This document shows positions 8,862 through 17,394 of a stretch of 64,000 bases of DNA, in pieces. Source of the DNA: Rhodocyclaceae bacterium (GTDB lineage Bacteria; Pseudomonadota; Gammaproteobacteria; Burkholderiales; Rhodocyclaceae); NCBI GenBank assembly GCA_028869135.1, contig JAGWTC010000001.1, positions 124,001 through 188,000 on the forward strand, in the 5' to 3' direction. Position 1 is the first letter of the stretch. Every line of letters starts with the position of its first letter. Under the pieces are notes generated by a model. The model worked only from the letters and a program-made list of their open reading frames with translations. It made no database searches and was not told the DNA's origin. Both the position numbers and the translations under genes were made by a program.

Positions 8862-10217
8862 TCACGACGCCCTCCCGCGCGGATCGAAGGCGTCGCGCAC
8901 CACGTCCGCGAACAGATTGGCGGCCAGCACCAGCACGAACATGAAGCAGAAGGCGGCTACCAGCGACCACCAGACCATGGGTTCGCGCGCCAGCTCCATG
9001 CGCGCCATATTGATCATGGTGCCGAAGCTGATGGTGGTCGGATCGACGCCGATGCCGACATAGGACAGCACCGCCTCGGCCAGCACCAGACCGGAGAAAT
9101 CCATGACGACGGAAATCATCACGATGTGCATGACATTGGGCAGGATATGGCGGGCCATGATGCTGAAGCCGGAGACGCCGAACGCCTGCGCCGCCTGCAC
9201 GTATTCGAGCTCGCGCAGCTTGAGCGTCTCGGCGCGCAGGAGCCGGCACAGGCCGGTCCAGCTGGTGACGCCCATGATCACGCACAGCGACAGCAGACGC
9301 GCGTCGGCGCGCTCGGCGGCGGTGGAGAACCACTCGGGATGGGTATCGATGACGACCTGCATCATGAGGATGGAGGCGGCGATCAGCAGCACGCCGGGAA
9401 TCGAGTTCAGCACCGTGTAGAGATACTGGATCGCATCGTCGATCCAGCCGCCCCGGTAGCCGGCGACGATGCCGAGCAGCAGCGCCGCTGGCAGCATGGA
9501 CAAGGTCGTCAGCGTGCCGATCAGCAAGGCCGTGCGTACGCTCTTCAAGGTCAGATAAAGCACGTCCTGGCCGACCTTGTCGGTGCCCAGCACATGGTAG
9601 TAGGGCATCAGCGCCGCCAGTATGCCGCTGCCGATCAAGATCAGGGTCAAGGTCCAGAGCAAGGCATTCCAGGCAAACCAGTCCGCCCGCGGCCGCAGAT
9701 AGCGGCGGGCGACAAGAGCCAGCAGCAATCCCGCCGCGAGGCCGCCGACAGCGCCGCCGGCAACACGCTTGAAGACATCGGCATCGCGATCGCCGGCATC
9801 CCCAAGATGGCGGCCGCCGAACTTCAGGCGCGGGAAATCCCGGCCCTGCCCGTCGCTGCGACTTTCCTTGGCGAACAGGTGCGTAGCCAGCGGCGCGGAA
9901 TAGGTTTTCTCGGTCTGCGTCTTCTGCTTCGCCAGCAGCGCATCCAGCGCCGACAAGACCTCGATGCCGAATTGCGCCTGGGCCTCCGCTACGCCAGGCG
10001 CCTGCGGCAGTCGTTCGCGGTAATGCAGCGAATCGAGGAAGGCGATGGCGACAAAGCACAGCAACACGGCGGCGCCCGCGACGCCGACCCGGCTGCGGCC
10101 CACATCGCGCCAGGCGGCGGCGAGCTGCGGATTGCGCCGTGCCCACCAGATACCGCCGAGGCAGGCGGCCAGCAAGAGAAAGAACAGCGCGTCGGACCAG
10201 AGCAGGACGAATTTCAT
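8862..10217 (-). CDS. yejE: ABC transporter permease, YejE/DppC-like
   Basis: Inner-membrane permease of a peptide-type ABC importer. The 451-residue protein has an N-terminal membrane anchor (LWSDALFFLLLAACLGGIWW), a large extracytoplasmic insert before the BPD_transp_1 core typical of YejE (residues about 60-150), and then the permease core with TLTTLSMLPAALLLGIVAGYRGG. The EAA loop is LREYVQAAQAFGVSGFSIMARHILPNV in outline (conserved A..G...I..RHILPN). It ends with NLFADVVRDAFDPRGR, the family C-terminus. It starts 10 bp after the upstream permease gene and is clearly in the same operon. Confidence 0.87.
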   Translation of the reverse strand: MKFVLLWSDALFFLLLAACLGGIWWARRNPQLAAAWRDVGRSRVGVAGAAVLLCFVAIAFLDSLHYRERLPQAPGVAEAQAQFGIEVLSALDALLAKQKTQTEKTYSAPLATHLFAKESRSDGQGRDFPRLKFGGRHLGDAGDRDADVFKRVAGGAVGGLAAGLLLALVARRYLRPRADWFAWNALLWTLTLILIGSGILAALMPYYHVLGTDKVGQDVLYLTLKSVRTALLIGTLTTLSMLPAALLLGIVAGYRGGWIDDAIQYLYTVLNSIPGVLLIAASILMMQVVIDTHPEWFSTAAERADARLLSLCVIMGVTSWTGLCRLLRAETLKLRELEYVQAAQAFGVSGFSIMARHILPNVMHIVMISVVMDFSGLVLAEAVLSYVGIGVDPTTISFGTMINMARMELAREPMVWWSLVAAFCFMFVLVLAANLFADVVRDAFDPRGRAS

Positions 10218-10227
10218 GACTGCCCGC

Positions 10228-11205
10228 CTAGCTCAGCCGGATCCGCGGATCGACAAGGGTGTATGAAATATCGGTCAGCCACAGACCGACGATGTAGAGC
10301 ACCGAGCCGATGAAGACCATGGCGCGCACGACGGCGAAGTCCTGCGCGCCGATGGCGTCGATGGTGTAGCTGCCCAGCCCCGGAATGCCGAAGAAGGATT
10401 CGATCAACAGGCTGCCGAGGAAGAGCGAAGGAATCAGCACGACCACGCCGGTCAGGATCGGAATCATGGCGTTCTTGAGCACGTGGCGGAACAGCACCGC
10501 CAGCTCGGACAGGCCCTTGGCGCGGGCCGTGCGCACATAGTCGCGATTGCATTCCTCGAGGAAGATGGTGCGATACCAGCGCGCCGCGCCGCCCAGGCCG
10601 CCGACCACGCTGATAATCACCGGCAGAATCAGGAACCGCGCCGCATCCAGCCCCGCCCCGAGGCCGGAAATCGGCACCAGATGCCAGACCTTGCTGACCA
10701 GCCACTGGCCGCCGATGATGTAGAACAGGCTGGAAATCGACATCATCGCGACGCACAACACGACGCCGGCGAAATCGAGATAGGTGCCGCGGAAAAACAC
10801 CAGCAGCAAGGCAAAGGTCACTGCCGCCCACAAGCCGAGAATGAACACCGGCACCGCAATCGCCAGCGAAGGCCCCATGCGCGTCCGGATCTCGGTCATG
10901 ATGTCGCGGCCGTCTTCCGAGGTGCCGAAATCGAAGACGAACATGGACAGCGACTTGTCGACGAAGATGGTGTCTGTCGCCTTGGCCAGCCCCTGGGCTT
11001 CGGCGTTCCACAGCAAGGGCTTGTCGTAGCCGCGCTCGGCCTTCCACTTGGCGATGGCCTCGGGCGTCACCCGTTTGGCGCCGAGCTGCATGCGCGCCAT
11101 GTCGTCCGGCGTATTGACGACGAAGAAAAGGCCGAAGGTGATGAGGTTCACCCCGACCAGAATGGGGATTGCGTACAGGAAGCGCCGGATCAGGTACGTC
11201 AGCAT
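10228..11205 (-). CDS. yejB: ABC transporter permease, YejB/DppB-like
   Basis: First gene of the leftward yejBEF-like operon. The 325-residue protein begins MLTYLIRRFLYAIPILVGVN, the standard DppB/YejB N-terminus, and has the long periplasmic segment (residues 35-115) found in YejB relatives of the microcin C transporter. The EAA-type loop includes DYVRTARAKGLSELAVLFRH, followed by LKNAMIPILTGV. There are about six transmembrane segments. Upstream of its start (11,206-11,356) there is no substrate-binding protein, so a YejA-type partner would have to be encoded elsewhere. Confidence 0.88.
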   Translation of the reverse strand: MLTYLIRRFLYAIPILVGVNLITFGLFFVVNTPDDMARMQLGAKRVTPEAIAKWKAERGYDKPLLWNAEAQGLAKATDTIFVDKSLSMFVFDFGTSEDGRDIMTEIRTRMGPSLAIAVPVFILGLWAAVTFALLLVFFRGTYLDFAGVVLCVAMMSISSLFYIIGGQWLVSKVWHLVPISGLGAGLDAARFLILPVIISVVGGLGGAARWYRTIFLEECNRDYVRTARAKGLSELAVLFRHVLKNAMIPILTGVVVLIPSLFLGSLLIESFFGIPGLGSYTIDAIGAQDFAVVRAMVFIGSVLYIVGLWLTDISYTLVDPRIRLS

Positions 11206-11356
11206 GGCGGCCAGTGTAACGCGGCCGGCGGCCCCGATGTCGCCGGGAATAAGCGGGAATTAAACGCGAAATCGGAACTCTGGCGTCGTCGCATGCAACA
11301 GTCATGAAACCGCACCGCGGGTATCATGTGGCCTCGACGATACCTGCGGGGCCGCC

Positions 11357-12295
11357 TTGTTCGCCACCTTTTCCCATCACGCCTCCCTCGCCACCCCGCT
11401 CTTCCTGCTGGTGCTGGTCGGCTACGCCCTGATGCGCTTCGGCAAGTGGCCGAGCGAAGTGGCCGACGCCCTGACACGCTTTGTCTTCAATGTCGCCATG
11501 CCGGCGCTGCTCTTCAACCTGATGAGCGACTTCTCCAAGTTGCCGCCGGTGGATGCGCGGCTGCTGATCGCCTTCTTCGGCGGCTGCCTGGTCACTTTCG
11601 TGATCGGTCGCCTGATGGCCTGGAAATGCTTCGGCCTCGACGGCGTCGGCCAATCGGTGTTCGCGCTCGGCGGCATCTTCTCCAACAACGTCCTGCTCGG
11701 CATCCCGCTCGCCAAGCTCACGCTCGGCGACGACTCCCTGCCCGCCGCGGCGCTGGTCATCGCCTTCAATGCGCTGACCTTGTGGACCATGGTCACCATC
11801 TCGGTCGAATGGGCGCGCCACGGCTCGTTCTCGGCCAAGGGCTTCGGCAAGACCACCATCAACGTGCTGAAGAACCCCCTGGTGTCGGCCATCCTTCTGG
11901 GCGTGGCCTTCGGCATGACGGGCCTGACGCTGCCGCATCTGGTCAAGGAACCGCTGAACCTGATCAGCGCCTCCACCATGCCGATGGCGCTGATCGCGCT
12001 GGGCATGGGCCTGGCCGAATACGGCATCAAGCAGGGCTGGCAGATCAGCGCTGGCATCACCTTCGTCAAGCTGGTGGTGCAGCCCCTGGTCGTGTGGGGC
12101 ATCGCCGTGCTGATCGGCCTGCCGACGCTGGAAACCCGAACCGTGGTGCTACTCGCCTCGATCTCCACCGGCATCAACGTCTACCTGATGTCGCGCCAGT
12201 TCAAGAGCATTGAAGGCCCGGTTGCCTCGGCGCTGGTGCTGACCACGGTGGCGGCGGCGCTGACCGTACCGCTGCTGCTGACCTTGACCGAGTAA
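11357..12295 (+). CDS. AEC (auxin efflux carrier) family transporter
   Basis: Inner-membrane permease of the AEC/BASS-like superfamily; bacterial members often export malonate or other small organic acids, but the substrate is not evident here. The 312-residue protein has about ten hydrophobic segments and the family pattern ALGGIFSNNVLLGIPLAKL near residue 100 and SASTMPMALIALGMGLA near residue 205. No ATG or GTG lies near the expected N-terminus in this frame, so the TTG at 11,357 is the probable start, weakly supported by a G-rich stretch upstream. It lies 9 bp before the nnr gene and may be co-transcribed with it. Confidence 0.85.
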   Translation: MFATFSHHASLATPLFLLVLVGYALMRFGKWPSEVADALTRFVFNVAMPALLFNLMSDFSKLPPVDARLLIAFFGGCLVTFVIGRLMAWKCFGLDGVGQSVFALGGIFSNNVLLGIPLAKLTLGDDSLPAAALVIAFNALTLWTMVTISVEWARHGSFSAKGFGKTTINVLKNPLVSAILLGVAFGMTGLTLPHLVKEPLNLISASTMPMALIALGMGLAEYGIKQGWQISAGITFVKLVVQPLVVWGIAVLIGLPTLETRTVVLLASISTGINVYLMSRQFKSIEGPVASALVLTTVAAALTVPLLLTLTE

Positions 12296-12304
12296 GGAAC
12301 ACCC

Positions 12305-13789
12305 ATGCTGCTTCTGCGTACCGCCGCCATTCGCCGCCTCGAAGCGCGCCACATCCCCACGGCGCAACCGCCGCTGATGGACCAGGCCGGGCTCGCCGCC
12401 GCCGACTTTGCCGGCGAGATCGTCGATGAGGAAAATGCCCGCATCCTGGTGCTCGCCGGTCCCGGCAACAACGGCGGAGACGCCTTCGTTTGCGCCGAAC
12501 ACCTCAAGGCGCGCGGCCACACCGTCACCTTGTGCAGCACCGCGCCGACGCAGCCCTTGCCGACCGAAGCAGCGGTAGCGCGGCAGGCCTGGCTGGATGC
12601 CGGCGGCAAGATTCTCGCGACCCTGCCGGACACGCTCGACTTCGCACTGATTATCGACGGCCTCTTCGGCGTCGGATTGAGTCGCCCGATCGAAGGCCTG
12701 GCCGCCGACTGGATCGTGCGCGTCAATCACGCGCGCTGCCCGGTGCTGGCGCTGGACATCCCCAGCGGCCTCGACGCCGACAGCGGCACCGCCATGGAAC
12801 CGTGCCTGCGCGCCACGCACACCCTTACCCTGCTCGCCGCCAAGCCCGGCCTCTACATGCAGGACGGCCGCGACCATGCGGGTCTGGTCCGCTACGCCGG
12901 CCTGGGCATAGATCCGAGCGAGGAATCGCTAAGCCAGCCCGGCGACGCGGGTCGCCTGATCTCCAGCGCGGATTTCGAATCCGCGCTGCAGCCGCGCCGC
13001 CACAACAGCCACAAGGGCAGTTACGGCAGCGCCGCGATCGTCGGCAGCGCGCCCGGCATGGTCGGCGCGGCGCTGCTGGCCGGCCGCGCTGCGCTGCATC
13101 TCGGCGCGGGGCGCGTCTATCTGGGTATGCTGGAAAAAATCGCCGTCGATTACGGCCAGCCCGAATTGATGCTGCGCGAGGTCGCCGACAGCATTGCGTC
13201 CGCCAATGCCGTCGGCATCGGCCCCGGCCTCGGACAAAGCGAAGGCGCCCTCACCGCGCTCAAACTCGCCATCGGCGCCGACAAGCCGCTGGCCATCGAT
13301 GCCGATGCGCTCAACCTGATCGCCGCCCACCCGGTGCTGGCGAGCCATCTCAATCGCCGCAATGCGCCTACGCTGCTGACGCCGCACCCAACCGAGGCGG
13401 CGCGACTGCTCGGCTGCGAAACCGCGGACGTCCAACGCGACCGCATCGGCAACGCGCAGAAGCTCGCGGAAAAATTCAAGGCCGCCATCGTGTTGAAGGG
13501 CAGCGGCAGCGTCGTCGCGCTGCCCGACGGGCACTGGTACGTCAATGGCAGCGGCAATGGCGGTCTCGCCACCGCCGGCACCGGCGACGTGCTGCTGGGT
13601 TTCGTCACCGCGCTGCTCGCACAGGGCAACGACGCCGCCACCGCGCTGCTCGCCGCCGTGCATCTGCACGGCGCCGCCGCCGATCTGCTGGTTCACAGCG
13701 GCGCCGGGCCGGTGGGGCTGACCGCCGGCGAACTGATCGAGCCCGCCCGCCACATCTGGAACAGCTGGATCTCCGCCCAGCAGCCATGA
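12305..13789 (+). CDS. nnr: bifunctional NAD(P)H-hydrate epimerase / ADP-dependent NAD(P)H-hydrate dehydratase
   Basis: Repairs damaged NADHX/NADPHX: the N-terminal YjeF_N domain (residues about 1-215) epimerises, and the C-terminal ribokinase-like domain (about 225-494) dehydrates using ADP. The N-terminal domain shows LAGPGNNGGDAFVCAEHL and the phosphate-binding LDIPSGLDADSG. The C-terminal domain shows KGSYGSAAIVGSAPGMVGA, LTPHPTEAARLLG and the nucleotide-site signature NGGLATAGTGDVLLG. At 494 residues it is full length. It is followed by the DMT transporter gene with a 4-bp ATGA overlap, so the two are coupled. Confidence 0.95.
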   Translation: MLLLRTAAIRRLEARHIPTAQPPLMDQAGLAAADFAGEIVDEENARILVLAGPGNNGGDAFVCAEHLKARGHTVTLCSTAPTQPLPTEAAVARQAWLDAGGKILATLPDTLDFALIIDGLFGVGLSRPIEGLAADWIVRVNHARCPVLALDIPSGLDADSGTAMEPCLRATHTLTLLAAKPGLYMQDGRDHAGLVRYAGLGIDPSEESLSQPGDAGRLISSADFESALQPRRHNSHKGSYGSAAIVGSAPGMVGAALLAGRAALHLGAGRVYLGMLEKIAVDYGQPELMLREVADSIASANAVGIGPGLGQSEGALTALKLAIGADKPLAIDADALNLIAAHPVLASHLNRRNAPTLLTPHPTEAARLLGCETADVQRDRIGNAQKLAEKFKAAIVLKGSGSVVALPDGHWYVNGSGNGGLATAGTGDVLLGFVTALLAQGNDAATALLAAVHLHGAAADLLVHSGAGPVGLTAGELIEPARHIWNSWISAQQP

Positions 13790-14691
13790 GTGTTCCGCAG
13801 AACGTACTGCGCGGCATCCTGCTGATGCTGTGCGCCGTCCTTTTGTTCGCCTCCATGGACGCCACCGCGAAATGGCTGGCCGCCAAATATCCGGTGCCCA
13901 TGCTGGTGTGGGCGCGCTATGTGGTGCACTGCCTGCTGATGCTGATCTTCCTGCTGCCGTCGCACGGACGCGGCTTGTGGCGCACCACGAAACCGGCCAT
14001 GCAGATCGCGCGGGCATTGATGCTGCTCGGCATCACGGCCTTCACCATGTTCGCGTTCCGCCTGCTGCCGCTGACGGTTGCTACCGCCATCGCTTTCCTG
14101 GCACCGCTGCTGGTCGGCCTGCTGGCAGGGCCGGTGCTCGGCGAAAAAGTCGGCCGCATCCAGTTTGTCGCGCTGTTCGTCGGCCTTGCCGGCGTCGTGC
14201 TGATTGCGCGACCCGGCGGCGATGTCTCGCTGGCCGGCGTATTCCTCGCCGGCATGGGCGCCTTGTGCTACACCGTGTATCAGTTGATGACGCGCATGCT
14301 GGCGCCCTACGAGAGCTCGGTCACCATGCTCTTCTTCACCGCCCTGGTCGGCTCGCTGGTGATGACGGCGCTGCTGCCCTGGATCTGGACCGAGATTCGC
14401 CCGGACGCCTTCGACGCCTTCCTGATCGGCATGCTGGGCGTACTCGGCGGCAGCGGCCACTACCTGTTGATCCGCGCCTTCCGCGTGACCCCGGCCGCAA
14501 CGCTGGCGCCTTTCATCTACGCGCAAATGGTTTGGGCCGGACTGCTCGACCTCGTGGTTTTCCAGCATGTGCCGGACGGCCCGACCTGGACAGGCATTGC
14601 CCTGATCGTTGCAGCCGGCCTCAGCGTTGTCGTCCGGGAACGGCTCAATGCACGTTCTGCGCCGAACCTCCCGGCGGATAGATCATATTGA
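13786..14691 (+). CDS. EamA/DMT-family permease
   Basis: Ten-helix drug/metabolite transporter; the substrate is unknown. The start overlaps the nnr stop by 4 bp. The 301-residue protein contains two EamA repeats (residues about 10-140 and 150-285). The first includes LLFASMDATAKWLAAKYPVPM and a loop with RPGGD; the second includes YTVYQLMTRMLAPYESSVTM and ends with an FQHVPDGPTWTGIALIVAAG helix. Its last 47 bases overlap the convergent gene on the minus strand, so transcripts from the two are complementary at their 3' ends. Confidence 0.87.
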   Translation: MSVPQNVLRGILLMLCAVLLFASMDATAKWLAAKYPVPMLVWARYVVHCLLMLIFLLPSHGRGLWRTTKPAMQIARALMLLGITAFTMFAFRLLPLTVATAIAFLAPLLVGLLAGPVLGEKVGRIQFVALFVGLAGVVLIARPGGDVSLAGVFLAGMGALCYTVYQLMTRMLAPYESSVTMLFFTALVGSLVMTALLPWIWTEIRPDAFDAFLIGMLGVLGGSGHYLLIRAFRVTPAATLAPFIYAQMVWAGLLDLVVFQHVPDGPTWTGIALIVAAGLSVVVRERLNARSAPNLPADRSY

Positions 14692-16129
14692 GGGCGATAC
14701 TGCGGCCGTCGGCCTGAACGATGCGCACGTGCTCGCGCTTGAATTCTCGCGCATGGTGCAAGCCGCATGAGTGCGCGATCATGTCGATCTCGCGGTTCAG
14801 ATTGCGCGCATAGTTGGCGACGCGCAGATATTTTTCCTCCACCACCAGGCCGCGCTGCAGCTTGACGTTGTGGGTGGTGACGCCGGTCGGACAGGTATTG
14901 GTGTGGCAGCGCAAGGCCTGTATGCAGCCAAGCGAGAACATGAAACCGCGCGCCGTATTCACGAAGTCGGCGCCGCAGGCCAGCGCCCAGGCGGCGCGCG
15001 CTGAAGTCACCAGCTTGCCGGCGGCGATGACCTTGACCCGTTCGCGCAGACCCGCTTCGATCAGGGCGTCCACCACACGCGGCAAGGCTTCGTCGATGGA
15101 CAAGGACATGTGATCGGCCAGCGCCTGCGGCGCCGCGCCCGAGCCGCCCTCGCCGCCGTCGACGGCGATGAAGTCGGGCGCCGCGGCCATGCCGCGCCTC
15201 TTGATGCCCTCGCACAGCAAGTGCATGAACTCCCAGCCGCCGATGGCCGTCTTGATGCCGACCGGCTTGCCCGTCACACCGCGCACCTCCACGATCATGT
15301 CCAGCAGCGCGTCGACATCTCCGACCTCCGGATGGCGATTCGGCGAGATCGAGTCCACGCCGACCGGAATACCGCGTATCGCGGCGATTTCGGGCGTCAC
15401 CTTGCTGGCCAGCAAGACGCCGCCCTTGCCGGGCTTGGCGCCCTGCGAGAGCTTGATTTCGAAGGCGCGGACGTTCTCGTGCGCGGCCAGGAGGCGCAAG
15501 CGCTCGTGCGAGAGCTTGCCGTTCTCGTCACGTACGCCGTACTTGGCGGTGCCGATCTGCATGATGATGTCGCAACCGCCTTCGAGGTGGAAAGGACTCA
15601 GGCCGCCCTCGCCCGTATCCATCCAGCAACCGGCTTCGGCCGCACCGCGCGACAGCGCCAGCACCGCCGGCTTGGAAATTGCGCCGAAACTCATGCCGCT
15701 GATATTGACGAGGGAGCGCGCCGTGAACGGCTTTTCGCAATAGCCCTCGCCGATCACCTGCGGCGGCGTCGGCAGCTTGTCTTGCTCAAGCACCGCGAAG
15801 GGCGCATTGACGAAGAGAATAGCGCCGGGCTCGTGGATGTTGTAGGTCGAACCGAAGCCCAGGATGCCGCCCTCGTTCTTCGCCAAACGATAGACCCAGC
15901 CGCGCGTGGCCCGATTGAAGGGCATCTCGTCGCGGTCGCCGAGAAAAAAATACTGACGGAAATATTCGCCGAGCTGTTCGAAGAAGTAACGCAGGTGCCC
16001 GAGGATCGGATAGTTGCGCAGGATGGCATGCTGCTTCTGCGTGATGTCCTTGACGTAGAAATACACCAGCGCCATCAGGACCAGCATCACCACCAGAACG
16101 CCAAGCCCCGCCTCCAACGCACTCGTCAT
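14645..16129 (-). CDS. membrane-anchored FMN-binding glutamate synthase-like protein
   Basis: Related to the FMN/Fe-S synthase domain of glutamate synthase (GltB), but free-standing and carrying an N-terminal transmembrane helix (LGVLVVMLVLMALVYFYV, residues 8-25), so probably bound to the inner membrane with the domain in the cytoplasm. FMN-site patterns are ISGMSFGAISKPAVLALSRG and DFIAVDGGEGGSGAAP. A cysteine triad CIQALRCHTNTCPTG matches the [3Fe-4S] ligands of GltB. It lacks the glutaminase domain and does not by itself indicate ammonia assimilation; the physiological role of this common family is unknown. It overlaps the DMT transporter gene by 47 bp tail to tail. Confidence 0.88.
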   Translation of the reverse strand: MTSALEAGLGVLVVMLVLMALVYFYVKDITQKQHAILRNYPILGHLRYFFEQLGEYFRQYFFLGDRDEMPFNRATRGWVYRLAKNEGGILGFGSTYNIHEPGAILFVNAPFAVLEQDKLPTPPQVIGEGYCEKPFTARSLVNISGMSFGAISKPAVLALSRGAAEAGCWMDTGEGGLSPFHLEGGCDIIMQIGTAKYGVRDENGKLSHERLRLLAAHENVRAFEIKLSQGAKPGKGGVLLASKVTPEIAAIRGIPVGVDSISPNRHPEVGDVDALLDMIVEVRGVTGKPVGIKTAIGGWEFMHLLCEGIKRRGMAAAPDFIAVDGGEGGSGAAPQALADHMSLSIDEALPRVVDALIEAGLRERVKVIAAGKLVTSARAAWALACGADFVNTARGFMFSLGCIQALRCHTNTCPTGVTTHNVKLQRGLVVEEKYLRVANYARNLNREIDMIAHSCGLHHAREFKREHVRIVQADGRSIALNMIYPPGGSAQNVH

Positions 16130-16203
16130 TTCGCTCTATCCCCCTGAATGTTCTTCTCGGCAGACAGAGTAAAATCCCTGTCATTCTCATAGGGCAACTT
16201 ATC

Positions 16204-17049
16204 ATGGATTTCAATATACAACTCGGCGCAGAAGTCGAACGCAACGTGCTCATGGCACTCGCCGAAGACATTGGCAGCGGCGACCTCACCGCCCTGCTCA
16301 CGCCGTCGAAACAGGCGCGCGGCATCGTCATCACGCGTGAAGACGCCGTGCTCTGCGGCACCGCCTGGTTCAACGCCTGCTTCCATCGCATTGACCCGAA
16401 GGCCAAAATCGTCTGGTCCGCGCACGATGGCGATTTGATCACTGCCGGCCAGGCGCTGTGCGAAATCACCGCCGACACGAGAGCGCTGCTCACCGCCGAA
16501 CGTTCCGCGCTCAACTTCCTGCAACTGCTGTCCGGCACGGCGACCACGACCCGCCTTTTCGTCGGCCTCGTCTCGCACACCAAGGCGCATATCGTGGATA
16601 CGCGCAAGACCATGCCCGGCCTGCGTCTGGCGCAGAAGTACGCGGTACATTGCGGCGGCGGCTACAACCATCGCATCGGCCTTTACGACGGCATCCTCAT
16701 CAAGGAAAACCACATCATCGCCGCCGGCGGCATCAGCAAGGCCTACGCGCAGGCCAAGCAGCTGGTGCACGGCGAAGTCTTCATCCAGGTCGAGGTGGAA
16801 ACGCTGGACGAGCTCGAAGAAGCGCTGTCCTGCGGCGCCAGGATGATCCTGCTCGACAATATGACGCTGGACCAGATGCGCGAAGCCGTCGCCATCAACA
16901 AGGGCCGCGCCAAACTCGAAGCCAGCGGCGGCGTCAGCCTCGAAACCGTACGCGGCGTCGCCGAGACCGGCGTGGATCGCATCTCCATCGGCGGCCTGAC
17001 CAAGGACGTTCGCGCCATCGACCTGTCCTTGCGGCACGTCGAAGCCTGA
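16204..17049 (+). CDS. nadC: nicotinate-nucleotide diphosphorylase (carboxylating)
   Basis: Converts quinolinate and PRPP to nicotinate mononucleotide in NAD synthesis. The 281-residue protein is full length. Visible signatures are EDIGSGDLTALL near the N-terminus, ERSALNFLQLLSGTAT, VDTRKTMPGLRLAQKYAV (Arg and Lys contacting quinolinate), HRIGLYDGILIKENHI and the C-terminal EASGGVSLETVRGVAETGVD. It is monocistronic in appearance, divergent from the glutamate-synthase-like gene, and 143 bp upstream of tRNA-Ser, so it is the last chromosomal gene before the genomic island. Confidence 0.97.
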   Translation: MDFNIQLGAEVERNVLMALAEDIGSGDLTALLTPSKQARGIVITREDAVLCGTAWFNACFHRIDPKAKIVWSAHDGDLITAGQALCEITADTRALLTAERSALNFLQLLSGTATTTRLFVGLVSHTKAHIVDTRKTMPGLRLAQKYAVHCGGGYNHRIGLYDGILIKENHIIAAGGISKAYAQAKQLVHGEVFIQVEVETLDELEEALSCGARMILLDNMTLDQMREAVAINKGRAKLEASGGVSLETVRGVAETGVDRISIGGLTKDVRAIDLSLRHVEA

Positions 17050-17173
17050 AACACCGCGGCAGGCAGCATCGACGGGCTGAACAAACTTGCTGTTCAGCGG
17101 TGCGGAGCCCGGATACATGCCGAGAAATAGGGCGCAAGCGCCAAAATACTAGCGGCACAAGGCCAAATTCTGC

Positions 17174-17179
17174 TAGAAT
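17174..17179 (+). promoter_or_regulatory. extended -10 box for tRNA-Ser
   Basis: TGCTAGAAT places TAGAAT 13 bases before the tRNA 5' end with an upstream TG dinucleotide, an extended -10 arrangement. No convincing -35 box lies 16-18 bases upstream. Confidence 0.55.
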
Positions 17180-17192
17180 CGCGCCTCTTTCC

Positions 17193-17283
17193 GGAGAGGT
17201 GGATGAGCGGTTTAAGTCGCACGCCTGGAAAGCGTGTTTGGGATAACATCCCAACGCGGGTTCGAATCCCGCCCTCTCCGCCA
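17193..17283 (+). tRNA. tRNA-Ser (GGA), integration target
   Basis: A 91-base class II tRNA with encoded CCA. The acceptor arms GGAGAGG and CCTCTCC pair perfectly; the anticodon stem CACGC/GCGTG encloses the loop CTGGAAA with anticodon GGA at 17,227-17,229. A long variable arm (TTGGGATAACATCCCAA) identifies serine, and GGTTCGAATC forms the T loop. The gene is intact although its 3' end serves as the attachment site of the island to the right. Confidence 0.97.
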
Positions 17284-17284
17284 A
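17267..17284. repeat. left attachment repeat (3' end of tRNA-Ser)
   Basis: The 18-bp sequence TCCCGCCCTCTCCGCCAA covers the end of the T arm, the acceptor strand, CCA and one further base. An identical copy lies at 34,204-34,221. Such direct repeats mark the two ends of an element integrated by a tyrosine recombinase at a tRNA 3' end. Confidence 0.9.
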
Positions 17285-17293
17285 AGCATTTAT

Positions 17294-17346
17294 AAGCCCG
17301 TTTTCTTAGCCTAATCAACAGGTTAAAGACAGCGGGCTTTTTGCTT
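17294..17346 (+). terminator. intrinsic terminator just inside the left island end
   Basis: Outer stem AAGCCCG / CGGGCTT and inner stem TTAGCCT / AGGTTAA (one G-U pair) with a 7-base loop, followed by a run of T residues. It now ends tRNA-Ser transcription and shields the island. It belongs to the island, as the displaced chromosomal terminator is found at 34,226. Confidence 0.75.
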
Positions 17347-17348
17347 TT

Positions 17349-17368
17349 ACCACACGCATTTACCACAC
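17349..17368. repeat. left arm-type repeats ACCACAC x2
   Basis: ACCACAC occurs at 17,349-17,355 and 17,362-17,368, 13 bp start to start, with the first copy 65 bp from the left att repeat. The same pair with the same 13-bp spacing occurs 65 bp inside the right att repeat (34,120-34,139). This symmetry suggests arm-type binding sites of the island integrase. Confidence 0.65.
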
Positions 17369-17394
17369 GCGAGTGTGTCGTTTTTGGAGAATGC

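Noticed and set aside
7301-10313. Very long plus-strand open frames (547 and 728 codons) across the ABC transporter genes
   Set aside because: They mirror the codon structure of the minus-strand yejFE genes, with Arg/His/Ala-rich text and no family resemblance.
12490-14691. 733-codon plus-strand frame overlapping the nnr gene
   Set aside because: The first two thirds are Arg-rich shadow sequence; only the final part is the real DMT transporter starting at 13,786.
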